Shown here: positions 1 through 5,297 of the stretch, in pieces | Layout of the letters: each line of letters opens with the position of its first letter | Numbering within the stretch: position 1 is the first letter of the stretch | Origin: an uncultured Chloroflexota bacterium | GTDB taxonomy: Bacteria; Chloroflexota; Anaerolineae; Promineifilales; Promineifilaceae | DNA: 9,494 nucleotides | Direction of reading: 5' to 3' | NCBI GenBank assembly: GCA_937958365.1 | Contig: CALFEW010000015.1 | Span: forward strand, 1 to 9,494 | The notes under the pieces: model-generated | Databases searched by the model: none | What the model saw: the letters and a program-made list of their open reading frames with translations, nothing else | What the model was told of the DNA's origin: nothing | Made by a program: the position numbers and the translations under genes

Positions 1-2
1 GC

Positions 3-221
3 CCTGACCTGCGCAACTACCGCGTAAACTTCGACAAGATCGGGCGTCTGCTGCCGGCGTTCCAGCCTCAGTGGACGGCCCGCCGTGGCGCGCAGCAACT
101 CTATGAAGCGTACCGGCGTCTGGGCGTTACCCTGGAAGAATTTGAAGGACCCACCCACCCTCAAGACAAAGACAACAACGAAACGCGCATTGTGCCCGTC
201 TCGCGGGAAATTTACATCTAA
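3..221 (+). pseudogene. C-terminal end of an NAD-dependent epimerase/dehydratase (SDR), running in frame into a GlnRS tail; cut by window edge
   Basis: The frame is open from the left edge to TAA at 219-221. Its first ~45 residues contain NYRVNFDKI, QPQWTARRGAQQLYEAYRRLG and LTLEEFEGP-like sequence (here VTLEEFEGP). This is the usual end of extended short-chain dehydrogenases acting on nucleotide sugars: helix, conserved tryptophan, then the GAQQLYEAY helix. The NAD-binding Rossmann domain and catalytic Tyr/Lys would lie left of the window. In this subgroup a few more residues (often RYKRIxHI) normally follow FEGP. Here the frame switches instead to THPQDKDNNETRIVPVSREIYI, which matches the GlnRS sequence before its C-terminal barrel. 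I therefore read 3 to about 150 as epimerase and the rest as GlnRS. The family call is from recognition of motifs only; the precise substrate cannot be judged. Confidence 0.6.
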
Positions 222-734
222 CAAAAGGATTTCCTGTAAAACCCACCCAACAACTTCTACCGGCTGGGGCCTGGCCGGGAAGTTCGCCTGCTGGGCGCGT
301 ATCTAGTGACCTGCGATTCGGCTGAAAAAGATGCGGATGGCAACGTCACGGCCCTGCATTGTACGTATGATCCGGCGTCGAGAGGGGGGAATCCGAGTGA
401 CGGCCGTAAAGTCAAAGGTACCATCCACTGGGTATCCGCCCAACACGCCGTCACCGCCGAACTGCGCCTCTACGACCGCCTGTTCACCGACCCCTTCCCC
501 GAAAGCGCCGCCGAAGGTCAGGACTTTACCGCCAATCTCAACCCCAATTCCCTGGAAATCCTCACCGGCTGCCAGTTGGAACCTGATCTGGCTACAGCCA
601 AAGTAGGCGACCGCTTCCAATTCATGCGCCAGGGTTATTTCGTGGTAGACCAGGACAGTACCTCGGACAACCTGGTCTTGAACCGCACCGTCGGCTTGCG
701 CGACACCTGGGCTAAAGTGCAGAAGAACAGTTGA
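135..734 (+). pseudogene. glnS: 3' remnant of glutaminyl-tRNA synthetase (anticodon-binding domain), interrupted by two TAA codons
   Basis: GlnRS attaches glutamine to tRNA-Gln. This stretch reads in one frame as the C-terminal GlnRS region: EEFEGPTHPQ, RIVPVSREIYI, stop, QKDFL, stop, NPPNNFYRLGPGREVRL, then HCTYDPASRGG, DGRKVKGTIHWVSA, LRLYDRLF, and the near-invariant end FNRTVGLRDTWAKV (here LNRTVGLRDTWAKV). The class I catalytic domain with HIGH and KMSKS is missing, so it cannot charge tRNA. TAA at 219 and 237 replace residues that are typically Glu in the family (YIEQxDFxE). The frame is otherwise intact to TGA at 732-734. A GTG at 306 could restart a 142-aa piece, but no convincing ribosome site precedes it. 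It may be a decaying relocated fragment or an assembly join; strong similarity after the stops argues the damage is recent. Confidence 0.78.
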
Positions 735-805
735 TAGTTGGGAGTTGATAGTTGTTAGCGGGAGTTTCTTCACTAACCACTATCAACTAACCACTAACCA
801 CTTCC
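730..805 (+). repeat. Two opposed arrays of 7-bp repeats (GTTGATA-type and CACTAAC-type)
   Basis: Four heptads lie head to tail at 730-757: GTTGATA, GTTGGGA, GTTGATA, GTTGTTA. After a 13-nt spacer, five heptads of the complementary type run at 771-805: CACTAAC, CACTATC, AACTAAC, CACTAAC, CACTTCC. The two arrays are near reverse complements and can pair into a long imperfect hairpin between the GlnRS remnant and the kinase gene. This resembles the short tandemly repeated repetitive (STRR) heptamers of cyanobacterial spacers. The first array overlaps the GlnRS stop codon. No T-tract follows, so it is not a clear terminator. Confidence 0.7.
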
Positions 806-807
806 TC

Positions 808-1452
808 ATGACCAAACGCTTCATTCTCGTCGCCGGCAACATTGGAGCCGGCAAAACGTCTCTTACTGAGCGCATTGGGGCGCGATTGGGCTGGCGCACC
901 GGCTACGAATCGGTGATGGACAACCCCTACCTGCCCGATTTTTACGGCGATATGGGGCGGTGGGCGTTTCACTTGCAGGTCTTTTTTCTGGGCCATCGCG
1001 CCCGGCAGCACGTGGAATTGTTCGAGAAACCAGAATCAGCCATCGCCGACCGCAGTATTTATGAAGACGCCTATATCTTCGCCCGCGCCCTGCACCACAT
1101 GGGCAACCTGAACGAGCGTGACTTCCAGGCGTATCGCCAGGTGTATGAATTGGTGGTGGCCGGGCTGCCTGCGCCCAGCTTGCTGCTTTACTTGCAATGC
1201 CCGGTCGCGGCGCTGATGGAGGGCATCCACAGCCGCGGCCGTGAAATGGAAAGCGGCATCACGGCCGAATACCTGGGTCTGCTAGAAACCTTTTACGACG
1301 AGTGGCTGAACACCTTCGACCTTTGCCCTGTCCTCACCATTCCCACGGCCGATCTCAATTTTGTGCAGCAGCCGCGTCACCTGGACATCGTCGTCGAGCG
1401 CATTCAGGACAAACTCGCCGGAAAAGAAGCTGTGATCTTTCCTGATAGTTAA
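808..1452 (+). CDS. Deoxynucleoside kinase (dGK/dCK/dAK family)
   Basis: Cytosolic P-loop kinase of 214 aa that phosphorylates a deoxynucleoside with ATP in the nucleotide salvage pathway. Visible motifs in order: Walker A GNIGAGKTS at 10-18; YESVMDNPYL at 33-42, where Glu34 is the expected catalytic base; a helix rich in substrate-site aromatics (RWAFHLQVFFL); DRSIYED at 81-87, the family's DRS motif; and the lid RGREMESGI at 143-151, whose arginines contact ATP phosphates. Length and layout are normal for the bacterial family. I chose ATG 808 because it sits just before the P-loop at the usual distance; an upstream in-frame extension to 745 would translate the heptad repeats. There is no clear ribosome site before 808, which suggests weak or unusual initiation. 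Base preference cannot be settled from sequence alone, though the ESVxxNPYL form is common in dGK/dAK-like enzymes. Confidence 0.88.
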   Translation: MTKRFILVAGNIGAGKTSLTERIGARLGWRTGYESVMDNPYLPDFYGDMGRWAFHLQVFFLGHRARQHVELFEKPESAIADRSIYEDAYIFARALHHMGNLNERDFQAYRQVYELVVAGLPAPSLLLYLQCPVAALMEGIHSRGREMESGITAEYLGLLETFYDEWLNTFDLCPVLTIPTADLNFVQQPRHLDIVVERIQDKLAGKEAVIFPDS

Positions 1453-1505
1453 CATAATCAAAAACTTGCGCCGATTAAATATGGAGTGCGGCGCTGAACA
1501 GCTTC

Positions 1506-1529
1506 AATCCGAAATCCGAAATCCGAAAT
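1506..1529 (+). repeat. Three tandem AATCCGA heptads
   Basis: AATCCGA is repeated three times exactly at 1506-1526 and followed by AAT. It lies just before the ribosome site (AGGAG, 1536-1540) of the nucleotidyltransferase gene. It has the same 7-bp unit length as the GTTGATA arrays but a different sequence. Upstream, GCGCCG at 1468-1473 and CGGCGC at 1489-1494 form a 6-bp inverted repeat with a 15-nt loop and no T-tract. Confidence 0.65.
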
Positions 1530-1544
1530 TTTCACAGGAGTGCC

Positions 1545-2321
1545 ATGTCTAATTCACCCGAAGCTTTATTGACACGATTGGATGACATTGGGCGGTCGTT
1601 GGCGCGCAGCGGTCAGGCATTGGCACTGCTGGGCCTGGGGTCGTGCGGCGCGGATCTGGCGCGGCTGGATGTGTATTCCGACCTGGATTTTTTTGCCGTT
1701 GTGCAGCCGGGCAGCAAGGAACATTTTTTGCAGGATTTGAGCTGGCTGTCTGACGTGGCCCCGGTTGTCTATGCTTTTCGCAACACGGCCGATGGGTACA
1801 AATTGCTGTTCGCAGATGGCATTTTCTGTGAATTTGCGGTTTTTGAACTGCCGGAAATGGCGCAGGCGGTGTATACGGCCGGTCGGATTGTCTGGCAGGC
1901 CGCCGATTTTGACGCCAGACAGTGGATTGTGGAAGGGGAACGGCCGTCTCCCGCCAGGCAATCACCACCGGACGTCGAATGGCTCGTCGGCGAAGCGCTG
2001 ACCAATCTTTACGTGGGTCTGGGCCGATTCCATCGGGGTGAAAAGCTGTCGGCGCTGCGCTTCATCCAGGGTTATGCCGTGGATCGCCTCGTTGAACTGG
2101 CGCCCTTGCTGGAAACCGCACAGCCTACCATCTCTGATCCCTTTGCTGCCGAAAGGCGTCTGGAGCAGCGCTTGCCGCAATTTACCCATCATCTGCCCGC
2201 ATTTATACCCGGCTATGAACACAGCCCGGCGGCCGCCCGCGCCATTCTCGCCTTTTTGGAACAACACTTCACGGTCAACCCGGCCATCAAAGCCGAGATT
2301 CTGGCCCTATGTGATTTGTAG
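1545..2321 (+). CDS. Nucleotidyltransferase-domain protein (Pol-beta superfamily)
   Basis: A 258-aa soluble protein. Residues 28-53 hold the signature of minimal Pol-beta-fold nucleotidyltransferases: LLGLGSCG, with Gly32-Ser33, then SDLDFFAVV with the metal-binding pair Asp46 and Asp48. A third acidic residue is expected on the following strand; CEFAVFE near 95-101 (Glu96) is the candidate. Residues ~145-258 look all-helical, like the C-terminal helical domain of kanamycin/lincosamide nucleotidyltransferases. Such proteins transfer a nucleotide to a small molecule, protein or RNA. The layout recalls aminoglycoside or lincosamide resistance enzymes, but I see no signature for a specific drug, so substrate is unknown. 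ATG 1545 is supported by AGGAG at 1536-1540 with a 4-nt spacer. It lies 92 bp after the kinase gene on the same strand. Confidence 0.75.
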   Translation: MSNSPEALLTRLDDIGRSLARSGQALALLGLGSCGADLARLDVYSDLDFFAVVQPGSKEHFLQDLSWLSDVAPVVYAFRNTADGYKLLFADGIFCEFAVFELPEMAQAVYTAGRIVWQAADFDARQWIVEGERPSPARQSPPDVEWLVGEALTNLYVGLGRFHRGEKLSALRFIQGYAVDRLVELAPLLETAQPTISDPFAAERRLEQRLPQFTHHLPAFIPGYEHSPAAARAILAFLEQHFTVNPAIKAEILALCDL

Positions 2322-2324
2322 GCA

Positions 2325-2382
2325 AGTTGGTTGGTTGGCTGGCTGGTTTGTTAGCCAACCAAATTACCAACTAACCAACCCT
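2325..2382 (+). repeat. GTTGGTT-type repeats forming an inverted repeat after the nucleotidyltransferase gene
   Basis: TTGGTTGGCT at 2331-2340 and AGCCAACCAA at 2353-2362 are perfect reverse complements separated by 12 nt. More GTTGG and CCAAC copies lie outside them (2325-2332, 2367-2380), so alternative and longer pairings exist. It begins four bases after the TAG stop. The run CCCTTTTCT follows, so it may help end transcription. In composition it belongs with the heptad arrays at 730-805. Confidence 0.6.
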
Positions 2383-2411
2383 TTTCTATCTACCCGTTAG
2401 CTTAATAAATC

Positions 2412-2440
2412 TTGCGCCCACCTATTGAGTGTGCTAGTAT
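2412..2440 (+). promoter_or_regulatory. Sigma70-like promoter of the 6S RNA candidate
   Basis: TTGCGC at 2412-2417 matches the -35 consensus at 4 of 6 bases. TAGTAT at 2435-2440 matches the -10 consensus at 4 of 6. The spacer is 17 bp, the optimum. This places the start near 2447, one or two bases before the 5' arm of the predicted terminal stem of the RNA, which supports both calls. Confidence 0.5.
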
Positions 2441-2446
2441 CCAATT

Positions 2447-2620
2447 ATCCCTGCGATGTGCGTGATGGGCTTCTAAGTTGAGCCAACGCCACTTGATAGG
2501 GAATCGGACAATACGTAGAGGGGATGTAGTAGCCTAGCGGCCAGGCAGAGTCCTCGCGAAAACGTTCCCACCTGCTAATGCAGGTTCAAGCATCTGAGGT
2601 TCACACGGCATGGCGGGGTG
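2447..2620 (+). ncRNA. ssrS: 6S RNA candidate
   Basis: 6S RNA (~180 nt) binds the housekeeping RNA polymerase holoenzyme by imitating an open promoter and lowers transcription in slow growth. Hand folding gives the same architecture. The terminal stem pairs CCCTGC (2449-2454) with GCGGGG (2613-2618), and ATG/GTG further in with CAT/CAC, using G-U pairs and small mismatches. A large internal bubble follows, with its 5' strand around 2465-2498 and 3' strand around 2570-2601. The 3' strand contains a small hairpin, ACCTGC-TAAT-GCAGGT (2570-2585), as in 6S RNAs. An upper stem starts with GGGAA (2499-2503) and TTCCC (2565-2569) and continues GGAC/GTCC. The 3' strand also recalls the E. coli pattern CACCTTGAAC...GGTTCAAGGGTT...GGCGGCAT. 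No protein frame makes sense here. The ends are estimates; a covariance-model search was not possible. Confidence 0.68.
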
Positions 2621-2621
2621 T

Positions 2622-2642
2622 CCCTTTCTCTTTGAGAAAGGG
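2622..2642 (+). other. Strong hairpin between the 6S candidate and the terminator
   Basis: CCCTTTCTC (2622-2630), loop TTT, then GAGAAAGGG (2634-2642): a perfect 9-bp stem with a 3-nt loop. It begins three bases after the terminal stem of the RNA. No T-tract follows, so it is not a rho-independent terminator by itself. It could protect the RNA end or mark a processing site. Confidence 0.6.
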
Positions 2643-2673
2643 GCCAACCACTCTTCATGAGCACAGGTTAAAG

Positions 2674-2705
2674 GCCCCTGATTTCCTTATCAGGGGCTTT
2701 TGTTT
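2674..2705 (+). terminator. Rho-independent terminator downstream of the 6S candidate
   Basis: GCCCCTGAT (2674-2682), loop TTCCTT, ATCAGGGGC (2689-2697) form a perfect 9-bp stem. TTTTGTTT follows directly at 2698-2705. The stem is GC-rich at its base and the T-tract is on the + strand side, so it ends rightward transcription. It leaves only 37 bp before the hydrolase start codon. Confidence 0.9.
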
Positions 2706-2742
2706 CTATTCATCTCACCAAAAAGGACATTGGAATTGCCTT

Positions 2743-3567
2743 ATGATTCGTGAGCGTATCGCTGACGACATCTACGTCTTTACGAGCAAGCAATATGCTC
2801 AGGTCACGGCCGGAGCCATCATTACCAAGGAAGGTGTTGTCCTGGTTGATACGCTTTACTACCCGGAAGAGACGTTGGCGATCAAGGAATTTTTGGAAGA
2901 ACGTCTCGGCCATACAGTGAAGTATGTGATCAACACACACTATCACGCGGATCATTCGCAGGGCACTTATTTGTTCCCCCATGCGCAGGTGATTAGCCAT
3001 CGGTTGTGTCGGGAATTGTTGGATACGGTGGGGCGTGAGGGCTTAGTAGATGCGCAATCCCAACTGCCGGACCTGGCAGATGTGCAAATTGTGCTGCCGG
3101 ACCTGGTGTATGAAGATGGCGTGATGAATTTGTACGTGGGCGGCAAGACGCTGTCTTTGCACCATTTCCCCGGACACAGCCCGGACATCACGGCCGTTTA
3201 CGTTACCAATGATCACATTTTATTCGCCGCCGACAATGCCATGCCGGTTCCCACTTTCTTCGATGGCAGTTACGCCGACCTGGTGAAATCTTTACACGCT
3301 ATCCTGAAACTTGAACCGGACACTGTTGTGCGCGGGCATGGCGAAGTGATTTTGCGTGGCGAAGTGCAGGCGGTGATTGAACATGACCTGGCGTATCTAA
3401 CGGCCGTAAAAACGGCCGTTACCCAAATTCTAGAGCGCGGCAAATCAACGGATGCGTTAGCGAAAATTGATATTGAAGCCTGCGGCAAGTCCCGCATTCC
3501 CCTGAACGGACTGGTGGTAGACCTGCACCGGGCCAACCTCAATCGTCTATACAAAGAGCTGCAATAA
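2743..3567 (+). CDS. Metallo-beta-lactamase-fold hydrolase
   Basis: A 274-aa cytosolic metallohydrolase of the MBL superfamily, probably binding two zinc ions. The ligands are all visible: THYHADH at 65-71 (His66, His68, Asp70, His71), HFPGHS with His145, AADNAMP with Asp164, and RGHGE with His199. No signal peptide is seen. MBL-fold enzymes hydrolyse beta-lactams, thioesters, lactones, phosphodiesters or RNA; the pattern here fits the broad glyoxalase/lactamase-like group, and the true substrate is unknown. ATG 2743 begins the normal N-terminal strand (ADDIYVFTS); AAGGA at 2723-2727 is 15 nt away, a rather long spacing. The frame is open further upstream, but that would translate the RNA and terminator. 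Two ACGGCCGT copies at 3400 and 3412 create the peptide TAVKTAV. The stop is 6 bp from the stop of the convergent lipid kinase gene. Confidence 0.87.
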   Translation: MIRERIADDIYVFTSKQYAQVTAGAIITKEGVVLVDTLYYPEETLAIKEFLEERLGHTVKYVINTHYHADHSQGTYLFPHAQVISHRLCRELLDTVGREGLVDAQSQLPDLADVQIVLPDLVYEDGVMNLYVGGKTLSLHHFPGHSPDITAVYVTNDHILFAADNAMPVPTFFDGSYADLVKSLHAILKLEPDTVVRGHGEVILRGEVQAVIEHDLAYLTAVKTAVTQILERGKSTDALAKIDIEACGKSRIPLNGLVVDLHRANLNRLYKELQ

Positions 3568-3573
3568 CGCGGC

Positions 3574-4476
3574 TCAACCCCCCAATAACGTCAATTTCCC
3601 CGGTAAAACTTCATACGTGATGTACTCGGCGGCTTCGCTGAGAATTTCGCCGTCAGAATGAATGGGCGTGCCGGGTTGGCTGCGAATTTCCAGCCGCCGC
3701 GTCGCACCGGACGAGATTTGGGGGTGTTCCAGGTGCGTGCCGCGCATCAAGCGCAGCAGCATCCCCAGAAACGTCACTTTGCTCACTTCGGGGGCCAGCA
3801 CATAGTTCAATAAGCCATCGTCAAACTCGGCGCCGGGCGACATCATAAAACCGCCGGTGCGCGGCCCATTGCATACAGACAGCAGGAAAGCCGGTCCATC
3901 GTAACGGCCGTCATCCCAGGTGATTTGCATTTGCCAGGCTTTGAGCTTGATAATGCCGCGCACCAGCGCCACCAGGTAACGCATCTCGCCGCTGATGCGG
4001 GTGATTTTGATGTGTTCCAAAGTCACCATCGGCTCCATAGCCAGGGCGCTGTTGTTGTTGAAGTAGTGGACACGGCCGTCCACGTTGATGCGCCCTACGT
4101 CAATCTGGCGCGTCTTTCCCGTCGCCATGAACCGGGCGGTCGCTTCCAATTCCAGCGGGTAGCCAAGCATTTTGGCGAAGTCGTTGGCCGAGCCAATGGG
4201 GAAAATGCCCAGAGGAATGGTGGTTGCCTCGGCTGAAGCCACCGCCAACAGCCCGTTAGCCACTTCACTGATGGTCCCATCACCGCCGGCGGCAATGACG
4301 GCCTCATAGCGGTCAGCAACGGCCGTTTTGGCGACCTCTATGGCTTCACCCGGACGTTGGGTGACGTGGATGTCAAATTCCAGGTTGGCAGCGCGACAGG
4401 CGGCAGCGACGGCCGTTTGTCGCTCCTTCGCTCCCCAACGATTGGCATATGGGTTTAAGATGACTTTTACCCGCAT
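3574..4476 (-). CDS. Diacylglycerol/lipid kinase, YegS/BmrU (DagK-like) family
   Basis: A 300-aa kinase that phosphorylates a lipid hydroxyl (diacylglycerol or related) with ATP at the inner membrane face. In order: the strand VKVILNPYAN at 3-12; the nucleotide-binding GGDGT at 64-68 within AAGGDGTISEVANGLL; and PIGSANDFAK at 93-102. This is the standard N-terminal ATP-binding domain of the DAGK catalytic family. The rest is the beta-sandwich lipid-binding domain, with NGPRTGGFMMSPGAEFDDGLL and the late HSDGE motif (usually D/H-x-DGE). Length is normal. The ribosome site AAAGGAG lies 7 nt before ATG. It follows the phosphodiesterase gene by 13 bp, its ribosome site abutting that gene's stop, so the two are almost certainly cotranscribed. 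Four ACGGCCGT copies fall inside it (3904, 4072, 4319, 4409). Confidence 0.9.
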   Translation of the reverse strand: MRVKVILNPYANRWGAKERQTAVAAACRAANLEFDIHVTQRPGEAIEVAKTAVADRYEAVIAAGGDGTISEVANGLLAVASAEATTIPLGIFPIGSANDFAKMLGYPLELEATARFMATGKTRQIDVGRINVDGRVHYFNNNSALAMEPMVTLEHIKITRISGEMRYLVALVRGIIKLKAWQMQITWDDGRYDGPAFLLSVCNGPRTGGFMMSPGAEFDDGLLNYVLAPEVSKVTFLGMLLRLMRGTHLEHPQISSGATRRLEIRSQPGTPIHSDGEILSEAAEYITYEVLPGKLTLLGG

Positions 4477-4489
4477 CAGGCTGCTCCTT

Positions 4490-5212
4490 TTACCGGCCGT
4501 TCAGGCTGGCCCGAATCAAAGCCGGTTTATTGGTGATAAGGCCATGAACACCCAACGCCGCCAGGCGGCGGGCTTCGGCCGGATCATCTACCGTCCAGAC
4601 ATTTACCTGATACTTACGTTTCCTGGCCCAGGCCATGTACGTGGCATCCACGAGGGTGTGGTTTGGGTGGTCGGCCTGACCGTCGGCCAGCAAATAACCA
4701 TATTTCAACCAGCCAGCGTCACGAATCAGGGCGATGGGGACCCGCAGCGGCAAGCAGCGGCGCAAGCGACGGAGCGCCAGGGGATTAAAAGAGGAAACCA
4801 GGACGTTTTCTTCAAGATGGTGGGCTAGAATGCGGTCGGCAACGGCCGTTTCCGTGCCTCGTTCGCGCCAGCCAAAATCTTTCACTTCGATGTTATACAA
4901 AAGCTGCTGACCAAACGTTTCCAGCACCTCATCGAGCGTGGGAACCCGCTCCCCTTGGGGCATCTCCAGGCTTTGCAGCGCTGCCAGAGACATGTCCGCA
5001 ACACGGCCGTGGCCCGAAGTCATCCGGTCAACCAGGGCATCATGCATCACCACCGGCACGCCATCCGCCGAAAGCTGCACGTCGAACTCAATGCCGTCCG
5101 CCCCTTGCGCCAGCGCCAGACCAAAAGCCGCCAATGTATTCTCCGGCGCATCAGCGCTGGCCCCGCGATGTCCAATCACAAGTGGGCCTGAAGAAGTAAG
5201 CCAGTTTGTCAT
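4490..5212 (-). CDS. Glycerophosphodiester phosphodiesterase (GDPD)
   Basis: A 240-aa TIM-barrel enzyme that cleaves glycerophosphodiesters, the deacylation products of phospholipids, to glycerol-3-phosphate and an alcohol, using a divalent metal. Motifs: GHRGASADAPENT at 14-26 with His15 and Arg16; GADGIEFDVQLSADG at 37-51 with metal-binding Glu42 and Asp44; VVMHD with catalytic His57; YNIEVKD with Glu109 and Lys111; and the C-terminal NVWTVDDP and GLITNKP motifs. No signal peptide or extra domain is seen, so it is a short cytosolic type like UgpQ. ATG 5212 sits at the usual distance before the first strand; no ribosome site is evident. A 9-nt sequence, ATGACAAAC, occurs both at the start codon and 14 nt upstream, out of frame. 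Pairing with the lipid kinase suggests membrane-lipid turnover. Confidence 0.92.
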   Translation of the reverse strand: MTNWLTSSGPLVIGHRGASADAPENTLAAFGLALAQGADGIEFDVQLSADGVPVVMHDALVDRMTSGHGRVADMSLAALQSLEMPQGERVPTLDEVLETFGQQLLYNIEVKDFGWRERGTETAVADRILAHHLEENVLVSSFNPLALRRLRRCLPLRVPIALIRDAGWLKYGYLLADGQADHPNHTLVDATYMAWARKRKYQVNVWTVDDPAEARRLAALGVHGLITNKPALIRASLNGR

Positions 5213-5297
5213 GGGTTGTTTGTCATAGGCTGAAGACTAACATGGTGAGTGAGTCGGTTGATTCTTCGCAAACCACCCCCGACACCCCGCTTCACCA

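Noticed and set aside
219..239. TAA read as glutamate (genetic code change)
   Set aside because: Other genes here end at TAA at sensible places (1450-1452, 3565-3567, and minus-strand stops at 4490, 5298 and 8262), so TAA is a normal stop.
85..306. 73-aa + strand open frame crossing the epimerase/GlnRS join
   Set aside because: Out of frame with both recognisable proteins; low-complexity composition without any family pattern.
303..773. 156-aa open frame on the minus strand opposite the GlnRS tail
   Set aside because: It is antisense to a clearly recognisable GlnRS sequence, and its first residues (MKKLPLTTINSQLSTV) are translated heptad repeats.
730..805. CRISPR array
   Set aside because: Seven-base units without spacers; no cas genes in the window.
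1549..1968. Two long minus-strand frames opposite the nucleotidyltransferase
   Set aside because: Shadows of a gene with clear motifs and ribosome site; Pro/Arg-rich sequence typical of antisense frames.
2447..2620. tRNA, tmRNA or SRP RNA in the middle spacer
   Set aside because: No cloverleaf or TTCRA arm, no tRNA-like domain with tag frame, and no SRP Alu/GGAA tetraloop pattern; the fold fits 6S better.
2578..2742. N-terminal extension of the MBL hydrolase
   Set aside because: It would translate the 6S candidate's 3' end, a hairpin and a terminator; the family start fits ATG 2743.
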